DNA from: Vitrella brassicaformis
Taxonomy: Eukaryota > Sar > Vitrellaceae
Length of the DNA: 64,000 nucleotides
Assembly (NCBI GenBank): GCA_001179505.1
Contig: CDMY01000635.1
Span: 31,061 to 95,060 of the forward strand
Direction: 5' to 3'
This document shows positions 10,113-22,300 of this stretch, in pieces (within the stretch, counting starts at the first letter, position 1; every line of letters begins with the position of its first letter). The notes under the pieces are model-generated. The model saw nothing but the letters and a program-made list of their open reading frames with translations. It was not told the DNA's origin and did not search any database. A program made the position numbers and the translations under genes.

Positions 10113-12490
10113 TCACAGCAGCTCATCTTCGTCACTGTTATCGTCACCATTGCCCGACAGCGACCCCACAGCAGCCCCATTAGCAAGGTCGTTGAACCTG
10201 CGAACCACATTGTCGTTCTCACGGCTCCGCGGGCACACAAACTTGTCGTTGGGGCCCTCGACGTAGGTGTCGCAGTCGTCGGTGGCGTCATTGTTTGTGG
10301 TCCATATGCGGATGTGCTTCTCAATGCCTGCTGATGCAATGGTTGGGGGGCTGAGGGAGAGGGGGTAGGGGGGCGCGCAGGTCACGCAGTTGACAATGCC
10401 CTTGTGACCTGACAGCGCGCCGATCGACCATAACACCCCTGACAAGACAAATAAATGGACACAGTGACACAGATGACTGACTGTGGTGTTTGTGGCTGCC
10501 TGGGTGCGATTGCCATACTTGTCTCTCGGTCATCCTTGTGCTGCTTCAGGATCTGTCGCGTGTTGTCTGGTAGCCGCCACATGTGTATGTTGCAGTCGTC
10601 GGACCCCAAAACCACATGCCTGTTGTCGCTCAGAAAAGATCCGTACTTCTGGGTCACATCGTTCGAGTAGCTCCTCGACCGCAGCTCAAACACGGGATAC
10701 ACAAGGCGATCGCTCGTGAGGGGATACACCAACGCATACCGATGACGCCTGCAGGCGAAAACAGAAGGGAAGGAAGGAATGCACTCTCGAGGAGCGAGGG
10801 GGATATGCTGTGCTGTTTGTGTCACCCACCTGATGACGAGGACCATCGTCGCGTCAAAGCTGACCGCCAGCCGGTCCGCTAACATCAGATACCTCTCACG
10901 ACCTCCATCACCAGGAACAGCAGCCGCACCTGATGGCGGCTCATCCCCTCCTCTCCCCCTCCCCCGCCCCCTGTGCCACTCCCTCTGTCGTCTGGCTATC
11001 GGCTCCTCGATGCGTGACAGATCCACGCTATCATGTGACTCCTCCCCATGACAGGCCTCCTCAAGGGGGGCCGACTGTGTGTGCGTCGGGGCTGGGGCTG
11101 CGGTTGGCTCCTCGCTGGAATGCGCATCTCCCGGATCTGGAACGGTGAACGTCGGCAGGGAAGACAGAAAATCCTCTCCAGGTTCGTCGCCATCGTCATC
11201 GGAGCCGCACAGCTCTTCAGGGTCCTCAGAGAAGGCCGGTCTCTCGTCGCTTTCAGCCTCCTGCCTGTGCTTGGACGCCTTCCGCCCCCGCACCATGAGT
11301 ATCTCCATCTGTCTCCTGCCATCGTCGTGTCCTCTTCGCCGCTTTGTTTCCCTCTCGTCGCTGCTGTCCGGTGATGGCGGGGGACGGGGCGGGGAAGGGT
11401 GGAGAATGGGTGCAACGAGGAGGTCAGTTGGGGTCGCCTGGCTGCCCTCTGGGGCATAACGCCTCACATCCATGAATCGGCACAAGGGCTCCTGACCCTC
11501 TGTGCGATAGTCCTGAATGGCCGTATTCCTCTCGCTGGTGAAGAGGAAGAGATAGCGCTCTGTCGGATGGGCGCAGCAGCCCAGCACAGATGAAGTCTCC
11601 CGCAGCACCAGCCGATGACGTACACCACCGTGACCGCCAGGATACCCGCCCGCAGAGCTCCCAGGCACTCTGAATGAATGCGTCAACATAGACAGACCAC
11701 AATCGAGAGAGAGCATCCATCCGCATTCCTGCTGGCATGTGTGGGCCCTGTGTGCGCACCTGAAGTCTACGAGCCGGATGGGCCCTCTCGAGAAGCTGGC
11801 CAGCGCCAGATTCGGCGAGGGCGGGTCTACCCAGCTCACTTGGAAGATGGCGCCATTGTCCTCATACGGATCTGACCAAGACCACCCCGTTGCAATTGTG
11901 CATGGGGGGGAGGGGAGGGGAGGTCAGGTCATTTCTTACCCCAGGCGTATGACAGGCGGTCCCGCGGGTTTTCAATAGCGATACGAGTGATCTGGCCGTC
12001 GTTGCCACCAGACAACAGGTGGCTTCGCGAAGCTGACGGGACGGACACAGACAGGCAGGCAAGGAACACACACACTGATCACTCTGACGGCGGCCTCGTG
12101 TCGGTGCTCAGGTACCATTGAATACGACTGAGAAGATGTTGCTCTCATGGACGTCCTCGAACTCCGCTATCGGCAACCGCTTCCGGCGCCCGACTGCAGC
12201 CACCAACACACAAGCAACACGCAGCCTCTCAACTCTGCAGTCGTGACGAGATGAGTGCAATCATTGCTCTTCTGACCTTTCCACAGCAGCACGCGGCAGT
12301 CGTCGCTTCCGCTGGCCAACAGCTCGCCGTCTGGCGAAAAGCTGATCGCGTTGACGCATCCATAGTGGCCCCGCAGTCGGTATGAGCCAGATGCGGGGAA
12401 GCCGCGACTCCGAATGCGATGCTCGCAGAACTTGACAATGAGATTGGTTCTTTCGCTAGGAGAAGCGCGACGAAGGTCCAGCACACTCAT
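10113..12490 (-). CDS. WD40 protein, DCAF5-like CUL4 substrate receptor candidate
   Basis: The first true ATG is at 12490 (MSVLDLRRASPSERTN); the frame extends further upstream without another ATG. WD40 repeats include LRGHYGCVNAISFSPDGELL with SGSDDCRVLLWK, VHESNIFSVVFN, LLSGGNDGQI, FLSDNRHVVLGSDDCNIHMW, and near the end LSGHKGIVNCV with IASAGIEKHIRIWT. The paired blades HVVLGSDDCNIHMWRLP and SGHKGIVN...GIEKHIRIW resemble human DCAF5 closely. A long acidic, Ser/Pro-rich insert (about 10900-11450) separates the blades. DCAF5 docks substrates on CUL4-DDB1 ubiquitin ligases; that role is inferred. It diverges from the asparaginase gene. Confidence 0.7.
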
Positions 12491-12590
12491 CAGCTCTTCT
12501 TCCACTTTCCTCCCACTCGTACTCTCCAATTGACTCTCCTTGCGAGCTTAGCCGAACGAAACGATCAGCAAAACCGCACAGATCTGAGTG
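12491..12590. promoter_or_regulatory. Divergent promoter region with inverted CTAAGCTCGCAA
   Basis: A 100 bp gap separates the two start codons. TTGCGAGCTTAG at 12540-12551 is the shared motif in reverse orientation, 40 bp from the right ATG and 50 bp from the left ATG, almost midway between them. Confidence 0.55.
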
Positions 12591-14720
12591 ATGCCTCTGT
12601 ACCAGCACGTTGCTGAGCGAGGCCCGCCACCCGTGACAGAAGAGCAGCGGAGCCATGGCGCTCCGGAGCCCTACCATCTGATGGGCAAAGGAGCGGTCCC
12701 GGATCCCGACAACCCGACAGTACGCGGTGTCAAAGGCCACACACAGCCTACGACCATCCATCTGATTTGTTGTTTGTTCATTCATTCCTTTGCTCATTCA
12801 TCGGATGCACAGGTCCTGGTCATCGTCACAGGGGGTACGCTGTGCATGGATGTTCGGGCCGATGCAGAGGGCGGCAGTCTGCGGCCCATGGAGGGCGGCC
12901 TGAGGGCTTCCCTCATGCAGATGGACGAGTTGGATGACAAGCGTGGCAAACGTCAGCAGCTGCCGCATTTCGAGGTGCTTGAGTGGCCGCACCTTATTGA
13001 CTCGAGTGACGTTGGGCCAGAGGAGTGGAGGGGGTTGGCACGGGACATCGAACGGCACTATACCGACTACGATGGGTAGGTAGGTAAGTCATCCATCGGT
13101 GGACAGCTGGCTGGATGCATGTCATGGATGGGGTGCGATTTGCGTGTGTGTGTGCTGCTTGTCCTCGGCTTGCAGGTTTGTTGTGATTCATGGCACCGAC
13201 ACCATGGCGTACACGGCTTCCGCCCTTTCCTTCATGCTGGAGAATCTTGGTAAGCCAGTCATCCTCACGGGAGCCATGCTCCCGCTGGCCAAGGTGCAGA
13301 CGGATGGGAAGAGGAATCTGTTGGTGGCGCTGTTCATCGCGGCCGTAATCTACACAAGGCAGTTGACAAATACACACACACACTCACACATACAGTCCTT
13401 CGGCTCGGTTGTATTGTAATGTTCAGTACTCCCAGCTGACAGAGGTGTGCATCCTGTTTGCCAGTGTGCTGATGAGGGGCAACAGAGCCACCAAGAGCGA
13501 CTGCTGGGGTGCGGAACAGGGCGGCGAGGGATGGGATGGGGCGGTGATTGATTGATGAGACGAGTGGATCTTTTTGTGTCCATTTGTGTGTGTGGCTTTG
13601 TGCTGTGCAGCCTTCAAGGCGTTTGAGAGTCCCAATTATCCGCCTCTGGGACGGTAAGGGATGCATGACGTGCGAAAGGACCGACTGATCTGATTGTGTC
13701 CGCCGGGTACGTCACGGTCAGCGTTGGGGTAGAGATCCGCATTGACGAGAGCCTCCTGCTGGCGCCGTCCAAGCGTGCATTCAGGGTGAGGCATATATGC
13801 ATCTCGCCACCAGGCACATGGGACTTGGTTGCGTTAGGTGTTTACGGGTCTGTGCACCAATGTCATCTGCTTTCGCTTGACCCCGGGTTTTGATGACGCA
13901 GCGCTGGTGCGGCTGTTCGAGACCGACATGCATCCATTCGGCGTCGTGTTACAGCTATACGGTAGGTAGGGCACGGTAGGTATGTTCCCCTCGCCCACCG
14001 TCGTACCCATCGATGATTGATGCAGTGTGTATTGTATGCTCTTTGCTGCTCATGTATCTATCAGGCACCGGCAATGCGCCTGTTCGTGGCGGCAAGTTCC
14101 TGAGTGTGCTGCAGCAGGGCATCGACAGAGGGTGTGCTGTGGTGGCCGTCAGCCAGTGCTACAAGGGCGCACTCAACCTCCAGGCATACGCCAACGGAGC
14201 CAAGCTGCTGCAAGCCGGGGTAGGCAACACACACCCAACGTTGGGTGCCTTCCTCCGGTCGGCGAGCACTCGTCTCGTTGTTTTTGTTGCTCTCTCTGTG
14301 CAGGTGATAAATGGCGGTGACATGACGCCTGAAGCAGCTGCCACCAAGTAATCACACATATCGTCATCACGGCATCCGACGATGTCACTCTGCACTGACT
14401 GCAGACTGGCGTACTTGCTCGGCAAAGGATACCGCGGCCCGAGGCTCCGCAGACTCATGGAGACCGACCTGAGAGGGGAGGTGACGGACAACCCCGATTA
14501 CTTGCCCATCCCGGCAGACCGCATGCCTCCCACCCTGCACGTGGTGCACACCGCCCCCACCCCCGCCACACACCCGCCGGCAGTGGACAGAGATAGTGAG
14601 GGCAACGGGGACACCAGTGGCGACGGGGGCGTCAAGGCCAAAGGAGAGGCCGGCAGAGGGGGTCAAGAGGGATGGTCGTTGGAGCACACAAGGGGGGATG
14701 GGCTGAGGTGTCGGTTGTGA
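12591..14720 (+). CDS. Type I (cytosolic) L-asparaginase
   Basis: The ATG at 12591 starts [14 protein letters not shown]. After the first intron the catalytic core begins: [13 protein letters not shown] (TGGT with the first catalytic Thr), then [16 protein letters not shown] (HGTDT, second Thr) and [10 protein letters not shown]...QTDGKRNLL (catalytic Lys region). Further exons give [16 protein letters not shown] and [19 protein letters not shown] with [15 protein letters not shown], typical of the C-terminal domain. The enzyme hydrolyses asparagine to aspartate and ammonia. The C-terminal 80 or so residues are a low-complexity Gly/Pro/Thr tail; no ankyrin repeats are seen, unlike animal ASPG. 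Many short introns separate the blocks. Confidence 0.85.
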
Positions 14721-14909
14721 GTGACCATTAATTAGTGTGTGTTACATGTAGTTAGAGGAGGGAGCTTGTCGGGTATGACTGACTACATCGGTTCATCAGT
14801 GATTGTGACTCGACAGAATGGAACAATTATTGGACAAATACACACGCATGTCCGCTGGTCTGTTCCAGTCCATTGCATCAACCTGCCGCGCAAGAGCGAC
14901 ATCCATCCA
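14721..14909. other. Tail-to-tail intergenic spacer
   Basis: This is a 189 bp gap between the asparaginase (+) and GPALPP1-like (-) stop codons. Nothing else is visible. Confidence 0.5.
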
Positions 14910-16512
14910 TCACAAGAACGATGTCTGCACATTGCTGCGGGAGAACTTGCTCTTGAGTTCCTGAGACTTTTCAACCTGAACACACACACATACCGACGGG
15001 CACCAGAGACTTGAGCTGATGCGACGGCGCCGCCTTTTCTCGGTTACCAGTTTCATGAAGTCGGTATTGTTGACTTGCCGCTTGACCTCCAGATCCTGGT
15101 CACGGTCAAAACGCTTCCACGGCTGACCGCCTCCACCACCCTACACACACATACACCCATGTACCAGACAGACATTCAGTGCATGTGCCCCGGCCCCATC
15201 CGTGTGTGGTGTGCCCACCTCCGCCTGCTGGCCCTTTGTCTTGCCCCATGGGTCATCCGCCTTGCGCTTCATGGCCTTGTGCTGCTCGTCCCGGTACTGG
15301 CTGAAGGCGCCCTCCTGCTGCAGCTCCAACAGGCTCTTGCCCCGGTGCTGCTTGTTGTACTCCTCCAAGTACTTCTCCATCGCCTGACGCTCCTCCTCGG
15401 TGCGCTTCGCCTCAAACGGGTCAACTGACACACGCACACACACGCACACACACACACACACACACAGAGTGGCACATCCATGCAGGAATGACATGGCTGT
15501 TGCTTTGGGGGGGGGGACCTTTCGGCCTTTTCGGCGCCTGTCCGAATGCGGCAGCCAGTGAGTCGGGGGCGTCGGTCATCCAGCTCTCACGCTGCGGACG
15601 TCCCCCACCCTCTTCTCCCTCTTCATCCACAGTCGGCATCGGCCCGAACTGTGCCTCGTCAGCCTCCCCGCCCCCTTGAAAGCCCTCCTGCAGACGAGCC
15701 AGGTCGTCGCGCGAAGGGAAGGCGACGCCCACACGGCGCTTTCCAGGGGGTGGGGGAGGGGGAGGGGGGCCAGCCATGGCACCTGCCGCCGATGAGGGAT
15801 TCTCCACTGGGCCAGTAGGGGCGGCTGGCATGCTCTCCCACGACAGAAAAGATGGCTCAGGAGGGGCCGCCGGTCCCTCCTCCTTCGCAGGGACGGTGGG
15901 AGGAGGTTCTGCGTCCTTCTGCTTGTCAGCAGCCCTCTTTGCCTCCTCATTCTCCGCCTCCCTGGTGTCCTTCTCTGCCTTCTTGACCAGCCTCTTGATC
16001 TCCCTCCGGAAGGAAAAGTCGCGCGCCTTGGGTGGCTTGCGGAACCCCGACTGCTTGGCGGCTGGCTCGTCGAGGTAGAATGCCTTGAACAGGTGCCGCA
16101 CTTTGCGGCGGATGGTCTTGTCGGCGATGCCGTCGAGGATGACCATCTCGCCGTCGTCGATAGAGCGAAGCAGACCTACCAACTGCATCCACTCACATCG
16201 GGAGAAGTAGTGGAATGCAGGCAAGGGATTCAGCCTCGTGTGTGTGTCACCTCTTTGCCCGCCGAGCCGTTGATCTCGAGCAGGTCTCTGACGAGTCGTT
16301 CGACCTCTCCACGCTCGTAGAACCACTGACGCACAGACAAGCAAGGCATGTCAACAAACAAACAATGCATGTTTCTCCGCTGTTTTGTGGACTGCCATGC
16401 TTACGTCATCGTCGCTTCCGTCCTTGTCCTTGGATTTCTTCTTGCGTTTCTTCTTGTCCTTCCGTCGCCTGCGAGATCCCTCATCAGATGAAGACTCCGA
16501 AGCGCTTGACAT
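14910..16512 (-). CDS. GPALPP1-like nuclear protein (DUF3752)
   Basis: The ATG at 16512 gives MSSASESSSDEGSRRRRKDK, a Ser/Asp then Lys/Arg-rich start suggesting a nuclear protein. The middle includes LLRSIDDGEMVILDGIADKT, a Lys-rich helix, and a poly-Pro run ([14 protein letters not shown]). The C-terminal exons read RGKSLLELQQEG, QPWKRFDRDQDLEVKRQVNN and, after a last intron, EKSQELKSKFSRSN followed by a stop. That FDRDxDL...KxxELxxxFSR arrangement is the DUF3752 signature of GPALPP1/KIAA1704 proteins. Molecular function is poorly known. The alternative upstream in-frame ATG at 16584 would intrude on the promoter of the divergent HAD gene. Confidence 0.65.
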
Positions 16513-16614
16513 TGCCAAGGCGATGACGACGGCAAGCTGTGCAGAGGAGGCCGAGCCGAGAAGGCTTTTACGAGTACCCTGCACCCGAATCCAACCCCGA
16601 CTCGCGGCCTGATC
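16513..16614. promoter_or_regulatory. Divergent promoter region, motif weak
   Basis: A 102 bp gap lies between GPALPP1-like (-) and HAD-like (+) starts. GCAAGCTGTGCAG at 16532-16544 resembles the shared motif with a substituted core, so this gap is the poorest match among the pairs. Confidence 0.35.
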
Positions 16615-16964
16615 ATGACGCTGCTTGTGGTGATCTGCATCTGCCTACTCTTCCTGTCCCTCATCGACTCCCGTCCTCCCACTCCCCGCCGCATTCAGCC
16701 GCTGGACTGCCTCAACGTGTATGGCCGCCTCGCCGAACTGCGGCAAGACCCGCTGTTCGACGTGCCACCCTCGGGCACTGCGCCGCAATGGTCAGGCCTG
16801 TGCTATTCAACAGTCGTGAGGCTGCACCGAGGCCCCTTGAGGCGGCCGCGATGGTGCAGACTCTTTGAAGAGAAAGAGATGCTCACCAAGGATGAAGTAC
16901 GCACACACACGGGGACGCGCATACACCATGATTAATGGGTTGAGCGCACTGAATGTGCCTCTCC

Positions 16965-16995
<31 letters not shown>

Positions 16996-18359
16996 TCCGG
17001 GAGGCCCTGAACAAGCTCGGTGAGCAGACACACACACAATGAATGGACGACTCAGCGAGAGTATCCACGTGCTTCGTCTGGCCGTGTGTGCGCCCCAGAG
17101 TTCTTTTGGCCGCGATGCGAGAAGCGCCGGACCTTTTATTGCTTCCGTCAGCTCTCGAAAGAGATGGATCGGAAGAAAGGCAGCCTGCCCAAAAGGTCGG
17201 CCATCTTCGACAGCCATGGAGAGTTCCGCCGATCTGTCCGCCGTGTCAATGTGTTGATGACCGACCAGAGCCTGCCTCAACCGCTGGTCAACGTCCTTTT
17301 CGACCGGTTTGCCCACCCGAGGCACAACAAGGTCACCAAGAAGAGCATGAAGCGAGCACTGAAGCGCCTGCATCCTGAAGGCCACAAGCGAAAAAAGAAA
17401 GTCAAGAACCTCACCTTTCCTGACTTCTCGCGGGAGATCATGAGAAGTGATCCGCTGGCTGTGGACGACCCGCCTGGCCTGTTTAGCAACTGGACACTTC
17501 TGCCGTGGCGAAGGAAGAGCGATGCTTTGGTGGATGCACCACCGTATTCCGTGCCTCAGGCGGTGAGGGTGCCGGGGTGTCGAGCACTGAGGCGACTGCC
17601 CACAAAGGTCGTCATGCTTGACGTGGACGGTGAGCGGAGAGCACCAACAGGTGCGTGCAATCGCGTTGTCCGTTTGTTGTCAGGTGTGCTGCATCCTCTG
17701 ATTGGTCAGCCGAGGTTTCAGGAGGGCAATATGAGGGAGCTGGGCAGGATTGTCAACGAGACAGGGGCCCGGATTGTGCTGTCAAGCACCTGGCGGCTGC
17801 TACCAAGGACGACAAGAACGTATGAGCAGACAGAAAAGAGCCGGTCATCTGTCATTGCATCCATAGCCTACATCAACCTGTCTTTTGTCTGCAGTGTGAA
17901 TCGGAAGCTGGAGGATGCGGGATTAGCGCCCATTGTGGGCAAGACACCTTGCCGACTCGATTTCTGGCAGAGGCACGCCCGGAGTCCACACAGATATGCC
18001 ATTCCCATACATAGGCGTGTGTGGCCTCCGTTTTTCCTTCCAGGCACAAGGAGATCGTCGATTGGTTGAGGGAAAACCCATACGTGCAGCGTTGGGTAGC
18101 TCTAGATGACCATGCGCTAAGTCTGCCTTCAACACACTTCATCCAGTGAGAGCAACAAACGGTACCCACACTGTGCGTCTTGCCATTTGTGTTGCGTTGG
18201 ATCAGAACGAACGGCATGGTCGGCCTGACATCCAGGGAGGCGGACCGTGCGATCTCGCTTCTGAACGGCTGGACAAGACCGGTGCCGCCGCCAGAGATCT
18301 TTGCGCACATAGGGTTGCGTCAGAGGGTCTCTGGGCTGCTGCCTAAACCTTTTCGATGA
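16615..18359 (+). CDS. Membrane-anchored HAD-fold protein (SAK-like HAD)
   Basis: The ATG at 16615 is followed by a hydrophobic stretch (LLVVICICLLFLSLI) likely to be a signal anchor. After two short introns comes a basic region (SMKRALKRLHPEGHKRKKK), then the HAD core: KVVMLDVDGVLHPL (motif I, DxDGV), a break at an intron, then ETGARIVLSSTWRLL (motif II) and WVALDDHAL (motif III/IV DD). This arrangement matches the HAD_SAK type found in nucleic-acid-repair-like proteins and many protist proteins. The end reads SREADRAISLLNGW...LLPKPFR and stops at 18359. The basic middle could bind nucleic acid, but this is speculative. Splice junctions around 17640-18200 were judged by reading frame. Confidence 0.55.
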
Positions 18360-18655
18360 CCTGTCGACGCGTGTCTGTGTGTGTGTGTGGATGGACTCAT
18401 AACGCTCATGCCTTCATCTGTAACATTTATGTCTTCAGCCAGCCATCCATCACACACAGGGTATGAGCTGAGCAACCTGGCCGGCCCCCCTTCTCAATCC
18501 GGGAAACGGTACGCAAGTAGGAGAAGTACGCGAGTAGGAATGTCAAACAGGACAGGAGCTAGGAAAGCACGTTGTGTCTGTGCCTGCCCTCTTGTCTGTC
18601 AGCTGATTGCTTTTTTTTGCCTTTGCTTCCCATCGACTTCACTTCCGCCGCCGTC
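18360..18655. other. Intergenic region with tandem TACGCAAGTAGG-like repeat
   Basis: This region lies between the HAD gene and a broken ORF on the same strand. It holds a short direct repeat (ggtacgcaagtagg and aagtacgcgagtagg, 18508-18538). No AGCTCGC motif is found here. Confidence 0.4.
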
Positions 18656-19055
18656 ATGCCTTCCTTCGTGCCCGTTGAGCAGGCGGCCTTCGAGGTCGGC
18701 CAGCGGATGCAGAACGACCACCAGCTGGTTCAGGAGGCAGAGGAGGCCTTCCGCACCGTCTGCGAGCAGGATGCTGAGATCCAGCTGGCCGCGAGAGATG
18801 CGGAGAGGGTCCAGCTGCAGAAGCGCAGAGAGGCGATCCAGCTATTTGGCTCGGGGGAGCGTCAGGACCTGCCGACCTGGTCGGCTGGACGTGCTTGAAC
18901 TACAAGGTGCGCAAGCACGACGGCTTCGCGCGCTTGCTCAAGGTCAAGGACAGCCGCCTGAAGGGATTCGTCAACGCCACCGATTCAAGAAGGCCTCGCG
19001 GGAGAAGCGCTACGACAAGTGCGTGGATCTCCTTTTGCCCGACTACATGTACTGA
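18656..19055 (+). pseudogene. Broken ORF with two apparent frameshifts
   Basis: Three overlapping stretches in successive frames look like one coding sequence. Frame A (from ATG 18656) is a Glu/Gln-rich helix, MPSFVPVEQAAFEVGQ... to about 18860. Frame B, about 18870-18980, reads DLVGWTCLNYKVRKHDGF and FARLLKVKDSRLKGFVNAT. Frame C, about 18975-19055, reads HRFKKASREKRYDKCVD and ends LLLPDYMY at a stop. Each shift is equivalent to one lost base, and no intron fits the breaks. It may be a pseudogene or contain two sequencing errors. I do not recognise the family. Confidence 0.45.
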
Positions 19056-19396
19056 TGTACACGATGCTTGTACTTCCTTGAAGTGCTCTCATGCCTGATG
19101 TTGCATGGAAGGGATATGGCAATGCGGGCAATTCGTTATCTCAATCTCTCGATCCCTTTGTTTGTGGTTGGGCGCCCAGAGTTTTTGCTAGAACATGGGA
19201 CGGTCAGCCAGATCTGTGCTCGTGGGACTTCGTCAATCAGTTCAATCCTCTTGGGGACGCTTCCACGGCAGAATGTCATCTGTACACCGACGGCTATACA
19301 TCACACACCGGGCCACGGGCGACGCATGTTTTCGTAAACTCCGTCGGCTGGCTGGGGGCGTCCGGCGTCTCGGGGCAGCGAAATTCTCTGTCACAC
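19056..19396. other. Upstream region of EF-hand/WD40 gene
   Basis: The frame of the next gene is open back to an ATG at 19091, so this stretch may be 5' coding. Its translation (Trp/Gly/Ser-rich, no repeats) has no family character, so I treat it as a leader or untranslated region. No divergent-gap motif is seen. Confidence 0.35.
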
Positions 19397-22300
19397 ATGG
19401 AAACGTCACCAAATCACCTCGACGTCGAACTATCAGACGTCCGCTACACCCCCGACAAGGTAGAGGAGGAGGACTGGTGTCCCGCCACCTTTCTCCCATG
19501 TGTTTTTTCTTCAGCTCCTCTTGCTGCTCGACGGAGTGGTCGTGGCCCGACTCAAGCAGCGGTTCTTCAACCAGCCAGACAGGGACGCAGATGGCCGGCG
19601 CGCCGTTCGTGACCAGGTTCTCTCAAGAGCACGGCAAAAGCGGAAAAGAAGACGCGACACCGCCCTGAAGGATGGCAAGGTCGCCGCCCTCCGGGATGAT
19701 GAAGGTACTATAGGATGACTCAAAAGAGCTCTGTACTGAAGTGTTGTTTGCTCATTACACTCAGGGTTGACGCTGATGGAGTTCCTTTCCACGCTGCTTG
19801 AGGAGCTTCCCGCCCCGCCACATGAGGAGCTGGAGCTCTGCGAGGGGCTCTGTGGTGGGAGCTCTTGCCTGCATCACTGATGAAAAATGTCATATTTGGA
19901 GTGACTCCTGGTCTCCTTCTTTTGCTCATGAACAGAGCTCTTCACAGAAACTGATGAGAACCAGGATCACCGACTGCAGTGGTAGACAGGCAGTGTCACT
20001 GGATGACCTCTGCTCCATCGACTGAATGACCTGTGCTTTACAATCTGTTGCAGGCAAAAGTTCACTAACCTCCTCGCCCAGTCGCCTCCCAAGACACACG
20101 GCCTGTACCACATCGAAGAGAGGACCACACCTGTCCAGCCCACGTCCGCGGCTGCCCCTCCTGCCACTGATGACAAAGGGGCCTCCCCTCCGCCACAGCG
20201 TGCAGATTTGCTCCATCAGCCGTGTCAGCGCTACAAGTGGAGCAAATGTGTCGACAGCTCTCTTCATGGCGGGGAGGAAGGAGGCGTGGAGAAGGCGCGA
20301 TGGCTCAGTGGCGTCGGCTGCATTGGCGTGTGTGAAACAGGACTTAGTGCGCTGAAGATCTATTCACCACAGCTCAAGCTTGTGCGGGAGCTCAAGCTGC
20401 CAGGCACCGGTCAGACAAAAACGCAGAGAGCTGTGTTGCTTGTGTCACCGCCCGGCACAGGCAACTCAGTCCAAGTGTGTCACTGCAGGGTGGTGCCTCG
20501 GATGTGCATGCAGTCGCTACACGCCCGGCAGCACCATGGCAGACGAGATGCCTCTGGTCGGCGCCGCAGCCGTCGCCCCGTCCCCCCCTCCCTCCATCGA
20601 GACGCGCAGCTCCCCCACCTGCAAACCGCCTCGTGGCACGTTGGTCTTCTGGGACCCTCTTGCAACGTATAAAGTGTCGCTGGCAGTGCCGTGTCCGGTG
20701 GTGCAGACGGACATCTGGTGGGTGGGGCTGGGCGGGGGACGAGGCAGGTGGATAACGGCGGGCGTCGACAATCGCCTGAGATTGTGGGACATGAACCCTA
20801 GGTTTTCAGCCGCCATGTCTCAGCAGACGGGGCACTTGGCTCTCAGAATGGGGCACTCAGACCGTGTCACTGGACTTGTGGAGCTCTCCAACCGTCAGCA
20901 GGTGGTCACTTCAGCGTTGGATGCGCAGGTGATCTTCTGGGACGCCAACTCGATGCAAATCAGCAACAGGTACGTCAACAGAAGAACGCTGGCCAGTCTC
21001 TTCAAGGGGACTTGTCGTCTGCTGGCCCCCAGGATCAGAACTGGCCGCGTGGGCATTCACTCAATTGACCACATCGACTGCTATGGATTGCTCGTCACGG
21101 CTGGCTTCGAACCAAGTGCGTCTCTCTGGGATCCTCGGACACACTTATACAAACCACTCGTAGGCAGACATGGTGCCTCGGCCATGTGCACTTATTCGCA
21201 GCCTACACCCACCCTGTGCTTGTTTGTGTCGGCTGTGGTAGGCAGGTGGGCCGTCTTGGCGGCCATGGTGCGCCTCTCCGCTGCTGTGCTGCGGTGCCCA
21301 ACACAGCGACAGCTGTCACCTGTGACCAAGCAGACGTCATCAAGCTCTGGGACGTCAGAAAACGCGAGGCAAGTAGACTCTTATGCGCCTGTGAATGAGC
21401 GTGAATGGTTGTGTTTTCTTCTTCCCTCTATGGATTTGCAGTGCTACCAGATCATCAGCCCGGTCCATGCGGCTGCGTATTCAGTCGCAGACCGTCACAT
21501 CCGCGGCATCCACACCCTCATCTGCCTCTCACCCCCGCCCACGCTCACAATCAACGCTGACGGCGAGATAGCGCCAGCAGTGTCACGGGACAAGACTGTG
21601 CCTGCGGCTGCTACTGGCGAGGAAGACGATGAGGCAGACGATGACAAAAGCGACCATGAAGGCGACGTTGACATCCACCGGGAGATATTTCAAGACAACG
21701 AAGACGAGACCATCAAGCTGCCAAGTGGCCCAGCTCAGGTCCTGACGGCTGGTCGGCGTCTCGGCTTGCTGAGCCACGCCATCCGCGAAAAGAGCACCCG
21801 AGAGATTGAGGTCGACCAGCCGCTGTCAATACTCATTAATTACATGACTGCGAAGTTGTGGGTGCTGAAGAGAAAGAGCATCGCCATCTTCAGTCTTGAC
21901 GACGGAGAGGAGAAGCGGCAGCTGTATCCACTGGGTGACGCTGACGAGACGGGCGACAAGGAGCTGACCTGCTGCTCTCTCGATGGGTGCTGGCAGCGCT
22001 TCATCGTTGGCGACGATCGAGGAGGGATCTCGATGCACTTCTGCGGATCAGGTGAAGAACTAAGTTGGTCATCCGACTGACTCACCTGCACGTGTCTCGC
22101 CATGTTTGTCATGTCATGCAGGCGAGAGGATCGTCTCCTTGAGGGGCCACGAGGGCTGCGTCGTGGCCGTGATATTCTGCGTCAAGCAGAAGCTCGTTCT
22201 GTCCGCTGCCCTCGATGGGATGGTGAGGATATTCTCGGACAAATGGAGGGACAGAAAGGTGCCGCTGGAGAAGATCCTCCCCATAGCCTGTGGAGACATG

